Shown here: positions 1 to 11,315 of the stretch, in pieces
Layout of the letters: every line of letters starts with the position of its first letter
Numbering within the stretch: the stretch's first letter is position 1
NCBI GenBank assembly: GCA_015478945.1
Contig: JABUQX010038784.1
Location: 17,501 to 39,474 of the forward strand
Reading direction: 5' to 3'
Origin: Trachelipus rathkii
Taxonomy: Eukaryota; Arthropoda; Malacostraca; Isopoda; Trachelipodidae
DNA length: 21,974 nt
Translations under genes and position numbers: made by a program
The notes under the pieces: model-generated
What the model was told of the DNA's origin: nothing
What the model saw: only the letters and a program-made list of their open reading frames with translations
The model's database searches: none

Positions 1-27
1 TGATTAAGAAATGAACCTCACCAGTTT

Positions 28-36
28 GTATATATA

Positions 37-84
<48 letters not shown>

Positions 85-165
85 ATATATTATATATATA
101 TATATTATATATATATATAATATATATGATATGATATATATATATAATATATAATATCATCATCA
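28..165. repeat. (AT)n microsatellite, interrupted
   Basis: Almost pure alternating AT with single-base phase slips (TATTA, TAATA), ending in a short ATC-rich stretch that runs to about 190. No coding content. Confidence 0.95.
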
Positions 166-429
166 ATCATCAAATCATCATCATTATCAAAATGTCACTT
201 GCTTCCCTATAACTGGGGGTATGGTGCTCAAACAGGCTTCAGGAATCCGTGGCATGCATAAGCATTTCTTAGAGTACAAATAAGTAGTAGCAGGAACCCA
301 AATCCGGCTACCACTATAGATTGAAACTGTGTTGGAGGAAGAGGATTCAAAGATATAGATTATTAATTTGATAAATGAGGAGAGAGGAAGAAGACTCAAA
401 GATTACGTGTGTGACAAGATCAAAAATTA
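166..429. other. Unique spacer, no recognisable gene
   Basis: Non-repetitive, mixed-composition stretch between two AT tracts. A 70-codon minus-strand frame (399 to 187) is open, but it resembles no family I know and its S/I/Y-rich composition is what this base composition gives by chance. I see no promoter, splice or RNA signal that would support a gene. Confidence 0.5.
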
Positions 430-721
<292 letters not shown>

Positions 722-967
722 GGAATATTTTATTTAATATTTATGAATAATCAAAGGCTTTCTTTTAAACTAAAAATATATATGTATATGAAAAAATACA
801 ACAACTTTTGTTTACTTTTTTTATCTTCATTTAATGCTTCCTATTTTACTTTAAAATAAAACAAACATTACATACTCTTTATATCTTAAAAATAAAAGTA
901 GTTTACTTTTACTCCATTTTGTTTAAACATGAAAGCTTGCCAATTTAGAATATTTTAATTATAAAAT
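722..967. other. AT-rich unique spacer
   Basis: T/A-rich non-repetitive sequence, with no open frame of note and no recognisable RNA or regulatory element. Confidence 0.5.
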
Positions 968-1041
968 ATTAATAGTAATTTTCTTTTTGCATTTTTGAGA
1001 TTGCTTAAAGCCTCTTCATTCAGGAAATCCATTTATGCTAT
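968..1041 (+). repeat. Dispersed ~75-bp repeat, copy 2
   Basis: Second copy of the block at 430-500, differing by a few substitutions and single-base indels (TTCTTTTTGC for TTCTTCTTGC, GGAAATCC for GAATATCC). It too is followed immediately by (AT)n. Confidence 0.8.
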
Positions 1042-1044
1042 TAA

Positions 1045-2139
<1,095 letters not shown>

Positions 2140-5100
2140 CGAAGGTATGTTAGGTTTGCATTTGTTACCATTATATTTTTAGTTTACGGTTATGGATATG
2201 TTAACTGCTTTTATTGATGCCTGAAACTTTGTTGGTTAAGTCATATATTCGTCTGTCAGTATATAAAGAAACTTAATTTCCTTCATGTTTCCTGATTCAA
2301 AATATATTAAAATATTCTTGCAATCTCTTCACATGTCTTTCTTTAGTTATCATCAGGCGCGAGTGAGATTGTGTAGGGGACTGCAGGTATGGGTGCGTCC
2401 CTCGATTTACTCTAATTTCTTCGATGATTTCCTGATTCAAAATATCATTAAAATATTAGCGTTTAACTGTGATATTATTCAAGAGAAATGTTCACTTTTG
2501 TGCTTTACTGTCAGGGAAACCATTTTTCTCCTTCAGTTGTTTCACTTGTATTTTGGTTAAAAACTTTGTTATGTTGCCAATATCATTCGCTGGGGATATG
2601 ATCGTTTAACACGAGGTGTATGATGAATTTTTTCGTTAAAATATTACGAAATTGATGTAAAACATTTGTTACATTTAGCCATTAATATTCTTGTCCTTGA
2701 TTAGACAGCGTTATGCTAAATTTATTATAAATATTACAGTGTTAATGTGAAAATTAACATTGATATGTTTAGAGATTATGCTGCAAAGTCGGAATAGGTT
2801 ACGTTTTGGATGCTGTGTTAGGTACTTTACATGCTGTTAAGGCGAAGTTATTTAATTGTAGTGCGTTTATATCTATCACAGTAAGTGTTTTAGTTTGTCG
2901 TTTGCTACATCATATCTTGTTCAGCTATGTATGTTAGCTTTATTAATGTGAAACTTGTATTGTTACTTAGCCATACTCTCGTCTGCTTCTGTTGATAAGT
3001 TAAACAAGGTTATGATAAATCTTTGCTTAAATAATACTAGTGTCCAATGTGTAAAAAACATTAATAACGTTGAATATGTTTAGAGAATATCGTTGTAAAA
3101 AAGTTCGATATTCGAACTAGGTTATCGTTTTGTATGCCGATCGTCAAGTTTCACTTTAACGCATGTCTGAATGTGGAACTTTGTTCCAACTCTTAAACAT
3201 GCGAGTATATATCCTCGTGCGGTTAAGTGTGTACGATGTCGTCGTTGTTACATTATTTTCTTAGTGTCAATGCTATGTTAAGCTCTGCGATTAATGTGAA
3301 AACAATGTGACGTTAGCATATATTCATTCGTTTGGTTAGTATCTAAAGAACTTACCTTTGTACTATGTTATTGTTTATTGTTTATTGTTGTCGAACCGAG
3401 AATATATACCCTTTTGAACTGATATGTTCATTCGTACCGTCGTTATTTCTTGTTTACTTTCTTGCTGCATTGGGTTGAAAGAAATAGGAAATTTCATTAC
3501 ATTTACGCGATGTTTTAACACTATTTTCTCCGTCAATGCAGATAGGAAGTCTTTATCGTCTGATGAATTACGATGACCACAAATCTCCCCGCAATCTCTA
3601 CGCTTGTTGTTTGATATCTTCACGAGGAGTTTCGCTATTTCCACCAATACGTACTTGTCATTTATATTTCAATCGTAAACGAACTGGCGACTGCCTACAT
3701 TGCTTGTATTCCAGCCAGGGGCTCAAATATAATAAGTATTGCTCACTTTATGCAAATGGCTATAGCAATAAAATCATTTTTCATGTTAGAGTTGGTATTT
3801 TCTGAAGGGGACGGAGTCTATAAAAGAGATAAAGCTAAATAACTGTACTTTATTCGTCTTTACTTCATTCGTCTGATGCAAGGTACACAGCTATGATTCA
3901 TTTTAGATAAATCTTCCCCCTGTGTCAATGTAAGATTAACGTTAAATATGTTAGAGATAGCTTGGAAAAAAAATTAAAAATTAGTTACCGTCATTAAGGC
4001 AACTTTTATACAAAATGGCGTCTCTTCTTTTCCAGATTACATTTGTTAAATGTTAATTAACATTTTGTAATTGGAACATATATGTTTGTGGTTTGTTTGT
4101 GATCTTCAAAGTTCATATGGTGAAATGTTAGCTTCATTAATGTTAATTACATGGGTATGTTAGCATTATATTGGCAATGTTCAACTACATGGGTAGCTAC
4201 AGTGAACTATGTTAATGTTAAACAGATTTATTCGTGTGTAATTGTGTTAGGTGTCTCTGTACATTATTTTCTCAGTTCATGTTACGCTGATGTAATTTAG
4301 TGATGTGAAACTTATTACTTAGAGTATATCGTTATCCATATAATTAACCAATGTTGTGATAAAATTTTAGCTTTAAAATGTACTGTGTCAGTGTAAGATT
4401 AACGGTTATATTTAGAAGATTATGCTTGAAAGTAAATTAGTTACGTTTTGTTATATCCATGTTAGTGCCTTTACTGTAGTTTAAGTGTTTAGGAACTTTT
4501 AATGTAACAGTTCTATTTGATGTATGTAATGTGTAGTATGTCTTTGTGCATTATTCTTCTCAGTTACAGTTACAGCTATGTTAGTTTTATTTGAGTGTGG
4601 AAAAACTTTACTTATTGTTAGAGCTGACTATTGTTCTGCATCCAGTATGATAAATCGCGACAAGTTATGATACATTTTTTGCAAAATGTTATGTGTCAAG
4701 GTAAGATTAACGTTAATATAGTTAATGCTTAAAAAGTAAGAATCGGTGATTACGCTTTTGCATCAATGTTAGTTTATCCTTTACAGTGTTAGTTCTGAAT
4801 ACTTTGTTAGTAACAGTTTTATCGTGTGCAAGTTGATAGTTGTCCCATTTGCTACATTATTTCTGTGAGTTCATGTAACGATATGTTAGCTTCTATTTTA
4901 TGCTGGACTTATTACGTAAGCAACTTTGCTGCTCCTGTATTGATAATAACCTATATTGTTATGCTATAATATTTGTAGTTAAATATTATACATGTTAGAG
5001 TGAGTAAATTACATCTAATGTTAGAGATATGCTGACAAAGTGTGAATAAGTTACGTGTTGTATGTGGCCTATGTTAGTTACTTTACTTGTAAGTGCTGGA

Positions 5101-5290
5101 ACTTGTTAACCGTTAACAGTCGTTTATCATGTTTAAGGGTGCTTAAAGTTCTTCGTTGTGCTTATTATTTCATAGTATCAGATGGCTTGAGCGTAAGTAA
5201 AGCTTATTAAGCTGAAAAACTTTGTTACCGTCACAACATCTATATGATTGAGTTTGTATAAAGAAAACGTGATATTGTTATATTTAGTTT
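2140..5290 (+). repeat. Diverged tandem (satellite-like) array, ~306-311-bp unit
   Basis: Ordered landmarks recur. One reads GTGTCAATGTAAGATTAACGTT followed by ATATGTTTAGAGAT; its TTAGAGA-type core lies near 2768, 3079, 3950, 4410, 4721 and 5020. A second reads CTACATTATTTTCTCAGTTC, then ATGTTAGCTTTATTAATGTG, then AAACTTTGTTA; it recurs near 2162 (partial), 2905, 3247, 4259, 4546, 4852 and 5158. Spacing between neighbours is mostly 290-340 bp, centred near 306-311. Units diverge by point changes and small indels, so the array is old or noisily sequenced. The plus strand is rich in G and T and poor in C throughout. Within a unit, two halves look related (ATGTTAGT..CTTTA and ATGTTAGCTTTATTAATG), hinting that the unit began as a dimer. 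Open frames inside it are chance. Confidence 0.8.
3380..3830. other. Block interrupting the tandem array
   Basis: Between the landmarks at 3079 and 3950 the array signature is lost and C content rises. Overlapping frames are open on both strands (plus 3536-3805, 89 codons; minus 3647-3375, 90 codons). Neither protein is recognisable, and two open strands over the same bases suggest non-coding sequence. TATAAAAG occurs at about 3819-3826 with nothing credible downstream. The block may be an insertion into the array or a strongly diverged unit. Confidence 0.45.
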
Positions 5291-5339
5291 ATTCAATATA
5301 TCATACATCATAAATTGACTTGAATCAAGCTAGACTAAT

Positions 5340-5700
5340 AGGATCAATAAGATCAAGCATCGACATGAGGGTTGAATCACGCCGGTGATGCTGCCTGGAA
5401 TGATGAGGTTGATTTTACTGATTTACTGATTAAGTGTATGTAAAACCTTTACAATTTTAGTAAAAAATCCTTGACCTTAATCATATAATCATAAGATCAC
5501 AGAATGGTCAGAGGAGTTGCGATATAGGTTCGATTTAGTTGATTTTACTGCTTAGGTATTGTCAAAACGCTAACAATTTATAGTAGAAAAATTGACCTTA
5601 CATCAATAATCAATAAGATTCACAGTATGTCCCAGGAGAGGTTGATAGTGTTTATTATGTGATTTACTGCTTTAGGTTTAGAGCATATGTAAAAACGTAA
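5340..5700 (+). repeat. Tandem repeat, ~120-145-bp unit, about three copies
   Basis: The core ATCAATAAGATCAC (with variants) recurs at about 5343, 5488 and 5609. The core GTTGATTTTACTG, with TTAGG following it in the later copies, recurs at about 5409, 5539 and 5659. Between them lie shared stretches such as TGTAAAAACG, CAATTTATAGTA and AAAATTGACCTTA. Spacings are 145 then 121 bp for the first core and 130 then 120 for the second. A weak further trace (TTGATAAGATCCACA) sits near 5865. The array directly follows the larger 306-311-bp array but is a different sequence. Confidence 0.8.
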
Positions 5701-5737
5701 ATTTGAAAGATATAAAAATATTAGTTGTAATTAATTG

Positions 5738-5812
5738 ATATTATATATATATATTTATTTATTGAATTTTTATATGTTATTCATTCTATTTATTTATTTA
5801 TTTATTTATATT
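5738..5812. repeat. (AT)n then (ATTT)n microsatellites
   Basis: A short AT run (about 5738-5756) is followed, after a T/A-rich gap, by about six ATTT units near 5786-5810. Confidence 0.85.
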
Positions 5813-5990
5813 TCTCTTTGATGTTTCTGAAACATTATTCAAAATCTTACAGATCAATAACATATTGATAAGATCCACACAATATGAATCACCTTACGAC
5901 AAAAATCTAATATATTCGTGGCACCGTTACCGGAAGCCAGCACCGATTGCAGCTGCTCCAACTCTCTACTACTCCTCATTCTTGTCCCAT

Positions 5991-6071
5991 TCTTCTTCCT
6001 TCCTCCATTCTTCCTCCTCTTCTTCCTTTCTTCTTCCTTCCTTCTCTCTTTCCTTTCTTCTTCTTCTTCTT
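5991..6071 (+). repeat. Polypyrimidine tract (CTT/CCT-rich)
   Basis: About 80 bases of almost uninterrupted C and T, mainly TTC, TCC and CTT, with rare A. Long asymmetric polypyrimidine tracts can adopt triplex (H-DNA) form; this is a property of the class, not something visible here. It leaves open low-complexity frames on both strands (L/S/F-rich plus, E/R/K-rich minus) that should not be read as proteins. Confidence 0.9.
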
Positions 6072-6099
6072 GTTGCCATTCCATGCATGTTCCTATCTC

Positions 6100-7070
6100 T
6101 TTTTACAATTTAGGGACCCCCCTCCGCGCGGAGGCTTACCCTGACTCTCGAACGCGCCTGAATCCAACCCATCTCCGTCACCAGACTTCCGGATAGCTCC
6201 TCAACCCTGTCACCAAATTTCAGTAATGAGAAACACTCTTAAAATCTTTTTTTCACTAGTGGGCTGGTCGCGCAGGTGTCGTACCCCTACAGTGGCACGC
6301 AAGAGGAACAGTGAATCTCGTCTCCGCACATCATACTTTCATTCATATATGCTTCACATCAAATTTCCACTCGGATACGTATAAGCCTAACCAGGTTGTA
6401 AGGCACGAAATTGACCTGACGCTAAAGGGGGGCTGCACCCCCCATCTGGGTGACCTAGGCGTCACCAAAAACACGTCTATGTATCGAGCTTTCACAACAC
6501 AATAACCAACCATCCCTCTATCAGCAGAGTTCCGCAGTACCCAGCAACAAGAGCTCGTATTCCTTTCCCTATCGAAAAGGGCACCGCGTTGAACCTGCGT
6601 CTATAACGCTATTACAGGCTGATTATCATTCCCGAATCTGTTAATATTGTAATCGTATTTTCTTTCGGATTATATTTCTTTAATGTCTATAACTAAACTA
6701 CTCATCCAAAGCACGTTAGAAAGGCGACGATTTAAACATCAAACTAATAGGGGTAATCGAAATCACGTAACTCGACTGGAGAACACATCAAAAATGGATC
6801 TACCGATCATTTTAAGAACCTTCTAGTGAACCAAAAGCCCACCCTTTTGAGGGGCTTCGCCTCCCCTTTTGGGATTGCTAAACCTCGAAAAACGGTCTTC
6901 CAGACCTTAAATTCGCGTCTCAGCGCGTACCTTAAAAACCCAACCCTGAACACGCTCAGCCTCTGAAAAACCAAAGTTGCAAAATGTTGGCTTGTGCAAC
7001 ATTTGCAACATCCGGGTTGCAACTTCCGGTGTCAAGTTGCTAAGACGGTCCAAACATAAAAAAAAAAAAA
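6100..7070. other. GC-richer unique island with palindromes, ends in A13
   Basis: This is the longest non-AT stretch in the first half of the window. It starts with the perfect 14-bp palindrome CCTCCGCGCGGAGG (6121-6134), includes a G-run/C-run hairpin (GGGGGGCTGCACCCCCC, about 6427-6443), GGTCTTCCAGACC (about 6894-6906) and a long near-perfect hairpin at 6976-7009, and ends with A13 (7058-7070) directly before a TA tract. No frame over about 70 codons is open and none is recognisable. The hairpins and terminal A-run suggest a non-autonomous mobile element or retroposed non-coding sequence, but I saw no target-site duplication or known family signature. Confidence 0.4.
6976..7009. other. Hairpin, 13-bp stem with one bulge
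   Basis: GTTGCAAAATGTTG (6976-6989) is the reverse complement of CAACATTTGCAAC (6997-7009) apart from one bulged A, with a 7-base loop. A further GTTGCAAC lies just downstream at about 7016-7023, so the same motif occurs three times in about 50 bases. Confidence 0.85.
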
Positions 7071-7082
7071 CCCCTTACCACT

Positions 7083-7310
7083 ATATATATATAGTATATA
7101 TAATATATATATTATAGTAGTATAGTAATTATATCTATAATATTGATACTATAGTACTATAATACTATAACTATAATAAGTGTAACTACGTATACCTATA
7201 TATAGTAGATTTCCATACTATAGCTATATATATATACGTATATAATATATATATATATATATATTTTTACTATATACTAATATACCTACTAATATATATA
7301 TAATAAATTG
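7083..7310. repeat. Degenerate TA/TAG/TAC tract
   Basis: Irregular TA-rich sequence with interspersed TAG and TAC units and frequent phase changes. Confidence 0.9.
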
Positions 7311-7500
7311 ATTACTGAATTTTATATCAGCGAAATTTTATTTTTCAACTCCCGCGCGGGCCTTCGGTGCCGCCTCTTATATCATCCCCGTCTCCTGCTT
7401 CACAGGATGCGTCCTGGTGTATAAATTTTATAAATAAACTATACTTCCCAAACTATCAACAAAAAGGATATTGAAATCAAAACCAAAAAATAAAAATAAA
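7311..7500. other. Short unique spacer with GC palindrome
   Basis: Contains the perfect 10-bp palindrome CCCGCGCGGG (7351-7360), followed by a GC-rich stretch in AT-rich surroundings. The palindrome shares the GCGC centre of the one at 6121-6134. No gene seen. Confidence 0.5.
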
Positions 7501-7640
7501 AGAACAGAAAATAAAATATTCATATTAAATAATATATAATGTAATAATAATAATATAATAATAAAATAATAATAATAATGAATAATAATAATAATAATAA
7601 AATTCAATAATAATAATAATAATGAACTAATCTAACTTAA
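7500..7640. repeat. (TAA)n-type microsatellite
   Basis: TAA/AAT trinucleotides with scattered interruptions. A-rich on the plus strand, opposite in sense to the block at 7845-8275. Confidence 0.9.
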
Positions 7641-7844
7641 TAAATAAATATTCTTACATCCAGATATTCAACAAAAAAAAATATCTAAATCCTAAACTTA
7701 AGCCATCACAACCCTAATCGGATTTAAACTTCCACTATTTAAAATATATTTCTGTCAAATAACTCGTTCGAAAGTATTGATATGATAGAAAAAATCAATA
7801 ATGCATGCAATGAAATCCCTAAAATAGCCAAATTATTGATTATA
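7641..7844. other. Unique spacer between opposed trinucleotide blocks
   Basis: About 200 bases of non-repetitive AT-rich sequence separating the A-rich (TAA)n block from the T-rich (TTA)n block. No gene recognised. Confidence 0.6.
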
Positions 7845-7918
7845 TTATTATTATTAGGTCTTATATTATTTATTGTTATCTATCATCATTGCATTATTAT
7901 TATTATTGATTATATTAT

Positions 7919-7950
<32 letters not shown>

Positions 7951-8275
7951 GATTATGTATGTTATTATTATTATTTAATTATTACTTCATTATTATTTAT
8001 ATTTATTGATACTATTATTATTATATATTATTATTATTCATTATTATTATTATTATATTATTATTGATTCATCTATTATGTAATATTTTTATTCATTATT
8101 ATCTTATTATGTTCATTATATTATTATTATTATGTATTATTATTATTACTATTAATTATATTATCATTATTATTAAATTATTATTATTATTATTATTTAT
8201 TATTATTATTATTATTATTATATTATTATTGAATTATTATTATTATTTATTATTATTTGTATTATTATTATTATT
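7845..8275. repeat. (TTA)n microsatellite, long, interrupted
   Basis: More than 400 bases of TTA/ATT trinucleotides with occasional C or G substitutions. The L/I/Y-rich frames read through it (7873-8067 and the first half of 8064-8678) are artefacts. Confidence 0.95.
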
Positions 8276-8388
8276 GCAGGTAATTTCTTTGACTGATTGC
8301 AAGTTGAAGATTCTTCACAAAAGATTAGTTTCATTCTATATCTTATTCTGGAAAAAGTACAATACATCCTCACTCACATACAAAAAAC
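8276..8388. other. Unique spacer after (TTA)n
   Basis: About 110 bases of mixed sequence between the trinucleotide tract and the CA/C-run block. Nothing recognised. Confidence 0.5.
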
Positions 8389-8485
8389 AATACACACACA
8401 CACTCGCCACGCACTCCACACAAACAATAAAAACCCCCCCCCCCCGCCCCCCCCGCCAAAAACACGGGGGGGGCCCCGGGGGGGC
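8389..8485. repeat. (CA)n then complementary C-run and G-run block
   Basis: A short CA-type run (about 8389-8404) and a CA-rich stretch lead into C-runs broken by single G (8434-8457), then an A-rich gap, then G8 (8466-8473), C4 (8474-8477) and G7 (8478-8484). The C-run side can pair with the G-run side, and GGGGCCCC is itself palindromic. Such a block is a plausible hairpin or G-quadruplex former, and equally a typical site of homopolymer error. Confidence 0.85.
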
Positions 8486-8489
8486 ATTT

Positions 8490-8660
8490 CATAGGTATAT
8501 ATATACACTACTATATCATAATAATAGTATATTAGATAATATATATATATATAGAATAATATATATTATATATACATATAATATAATATACTATATATAT
8601 TTACATAATGGTATGAATTCTATAATAGTATATATATATACTAGATATATGATACATTAT
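8490..8660. repeat. Degenerate TA tract
   Basis: TATA/TAATA sequence with TAC, TAG and ATAGAATA interruptions. Confidence 0.9.
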
Positions 8661-8860
8661 TACATACAAAGTGCATAACAGGAGTGAATGCGGGTTTTGT
8701 GAGGGGGTCTGATTGTGTCCCACCTGGGCCAAGGCATGAATCCTACATTGATGAGATGCCACAGTGAGGTCCGTCAATGTCCCGTGAAGCTCTAATGTGG
8801 ATTTTTCTGACTGCGATGAGTGCTCCACTAAAAGTTATAAAGGGGCGGTAAGGATCGTAT
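8661..8860. other. Unique island, no gene recognised
   Basis: Balanced-composition sequence of about 190 bases, G-rich on the plus strand. A minus-strand frame (8828 to 8601) is open for 75 codons, but only about 50 of these fall in unique sequence and the rest runs into the TA tract. I recognise no motif. Confidence 0.45.
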
Positions 8861-9005
8861 ATATATACTATAAATTATTATATATATAATTACCTACTTT
8901 TTATATTATAAGTTATATTATATATATATATATAATATCATATATAATATTATATACTATCTATATATTAACAGATATATATATAAGTTTATATAATATA
9001 CTACT
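8861..9005. repeat. Degenerate TA tract
   Basis: TATATA with TAC and TTATA interruptions. Confidence 0.9.
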
Positions 9006-9200
9006 TACTATGTACCATACTCTATTATACTCATGCCTGCAGCTATATATCATATATGGAACAGCTTGGGAACACGGTATCAGCTGTTTGTCTGCTTCCC
9101 ATGTATGCGAAATAATGATCATAATATCTGGCAGTTCAACGCTACCTCCCAAGTCCCAAGTGCTAATAGTTGGGTTAATGTTTAATAAGTGAGTAAATTT
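9006..9200. other. Unique island, no gene recognised
   Basis: Mixed-composition sequence with overlapping open frames on both strands (plus 9010-9192, minus 9152-8961). Neither is recognisable, and mutual overlap argues against coding. Confidence 0.4.
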
Positions 9201-9545
9201 ATAGATTAGTGTTATATAGTTTAGTGTAACAATTAGTGGCTGTTATTATTCTAATAGTGTTAATGTAAGTATTCATATATGTTATAGTGTTATTAATAGT
9301 GATATGATTGATAATGAGTTAAAAGCTCAAATGTAGTCAATAATGATGAATAGTGGTGTTAATGCTTAACTAATTAAGTAATGAGTAATGAAGTGGAAGT
9401 GATGTAATGATGGTTAAAAAAATTGATATATTAAATGATATGTCATGATAACTGAAAACCTCGTTAAGTAATGTTAGATATATTATGTAGTGATAATGAT
9501 AGGCACCAGTGATAATAATAGTGAAAACGGTATCAATTTCGTAAA
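9200..9545 (+). repeat. C-poor degenerate TAATAGTG/GTTAAT-type repeat
   Basis: The plus strand is nearly devoid of C and built from recurring short words (AATAGTG, GTGTTA, AATGATGA, GTTAATG). It is probably a decayed short-period microsatellite or minisatellite; I could not fix a single unit length. Confidence 0.5.
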
Positions 9546-9645
9546 ATACTTAAATTATAATAACTTAACTATACTATGCCTATAGATGCTAATAATATAT
9601 ATATATATTATATTTTTTTTGTTATTTTCTACTATTTACACTCTA

Positions 9646-9945
9646 GTCATAAAAGGCCCTCCGACTTCATCTCAGTTCGGAAACGGAGCAACTCGCGCAA
9701 AACGCCTAATGGGAGCGCGGTCCAAGGTTCACGCAACTTATGGTCGCGGTGCCCGATAGAATCGAGCTATTCTCTTCCTTTCCGGGTCTTAGGCTCCGTC
9801 CTGCCGCGATCGTAAATGAGTTACACCTTCTTCATCTGTGGACTGAGACAATCACATACACATCTCCTCTTCCCATCGACACTGATTAGCTGGCTCTGCC
9901 CCATGATTTTACACTCCCGCACGCACCTCAGCTGTGCAATAATAT
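9646..9945. other. GC-richer unique island
   Basis: About 300 bases of balanced sequence enclosed by TA tracts. A plus-strand frame from 9576 is open to 9815, but its start lies in the TA tract and the product is unrecognised. I looked for tRNA-type A and B boxes around GGTTCACGCAAC (about 9727) and found no matching A box or cloverleaf. Confidence 0.4.
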
Positions 9946-10370
9946 TTACTGCATATATAACTACTATAATTTACTATATGTGACTCAAATTAGTATCCCA
10001 TTATCCAATGTTTTAATTAAGGAACTATTTACATATACTACATATACTATATATATATACTTAGGTAATATAGCCATAAGATACACTGTACTATATAAGT
10101 ATATATAATATATATATAATTTAAATATACTTGATAATATAATATCTATAATACTATTGATATTAGTTTAATACTTTATACGCCGTACTACAAGTTACCG
10201 GTAATATACTAATATGATCACTATATTATCATCTCTATCATCTTACTAACACTATACTCTATAACTTATATCAACTACTTACTATATAATATAGTATATT
10301 ATACTACGATATATCACTATAATATATTAGTCTATATATACTTATATAGCTGATAATTATACATTCCCAC
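9946..10370. repeat. Degenerate TA/TAC tract
   Basis: TA-rich sequence with many TAC, TATC and ACTA units and no long perfect run. Confidence 0.85.
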
Positions 10371-10860
10371 CATACTCAGTCGTTGGCCTCGCCAGCCTGT
10401 GTGGGTGTGCGCGTAGTGAAAAGTATTTTAGCCTAATCAACACCATTCAAATGAAAAACCAAAGATAATTGTCTTTCAGATAGTGTGTTTTCAGCCTTTG
10501 TTATAGCGACGAAGAGAAATTTATAAAAAATCTTCACATGACTCGATCGATCCACGAATTCGAGAAATCCAGCTTCACCCTTTCTAGAATTTCATATAGG
10601 TATCCATTCAAACTTTTCTCATTGCTTTCTTATCATTCTCGCAACCTTCAAAATGTTCACAAACATATAGTTAAAAAGGCACTACATATGTTCCGAACAA
10701 GAATTGTTGCTCACTCCATCTCAGATTTGGGGAACAAAAAGATGCCATCTAATGTTAAATCAAATACCTTACGAATTCTGTTCTACAAAACTCCACAACT
10801 ACGTAAAGACTCGATTTGAATAATTTTCATTTATTCATGTACTAAAAAACTTACAATCCC
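10371..10860. other. Unique island with an unassigned 93-codon frame
   Basis: Non-repetitive sequence with a plus-strand frame open from ATG at 10538 to 10819. The product is basic and rich in S, K, R and F, with no signal peptide, membrane segment or family motif that I recognise. It could be a decayed exon or chance, so I do not call it a gene. Confidence 0.35.
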
Positions 10861-11230
10861 CAGATATTATATATTAATACTAACTATATATATATATTGT
10901 ATAATATTATATATAATATCATTACTATATATACTATGTATATATATAATATAAATTACTAAGTATTGGTTGTACAGAAGCATTCAAAGAGCAATATACT
11001 AATTAATACTTATAGATAACTACTGAAATGGATATCATATTTATGTCATACTATCACATACTATATTATATTATATTCATCATACTAATATATATATATA
11101 TTATTAACGAACTATAATGACATATGATAACTTATTTATGCATACTACTAAGTTTACTATATCTATACAATATATATAATTATTATCATTCGATATATAT
11201 ATATATATAGTGTATATATATCATAGATAT
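10861..11230. repeat. Degenerate TA tract with short unique insert
   Basis: TATA/TACTA sequence, with a less repetitive piece around 10965-11040. Confidence 0.85.
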
Positions 11231-11315
11231 ACATCAAAGCAATTTTTCGTCCGATGCGTCTTTGCTATGTCATCTCATAATACGAAGGCCCTACTCCTAC
11301 ATATTCTATTCAAAG

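Noticed and set aside
3819..3826. TATAAAAG, a good TATA-box match
   Set aside because: No initiator at the right distance and no gene downstream; it lies in repeat DNA.
2140..5290. Regular repeats considered as a CRISPR array
   Set aside because: The repeating unit is ~306-311 bp, diverged along its whole length, without short identical repeats and unique spacers, and the setting is a eukaryotic genome.
5854..6196. Overlapping frames on both strands, E/R/K-rich and S/L/F-rich
   Set aside because: Both come from the same polypyrimidine tract at 5991-6071; composition alone explains the open frames.
8064..8678. 204-codon open frame, the longest in the window
   Set aside because: It is the translation of (TTA)n, a CA/C-run block and a TA tract; the product is low-complexity I/L/Y. 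Not a gene.
9720..9760. GGTTCACGC-type word suggesting a tRNA or SINE B box
   Set aside because: No A box at the right distance upstream and no cloverleaf could be drawn. Other GTTCGA words (5527, 19710) failed in the same way.
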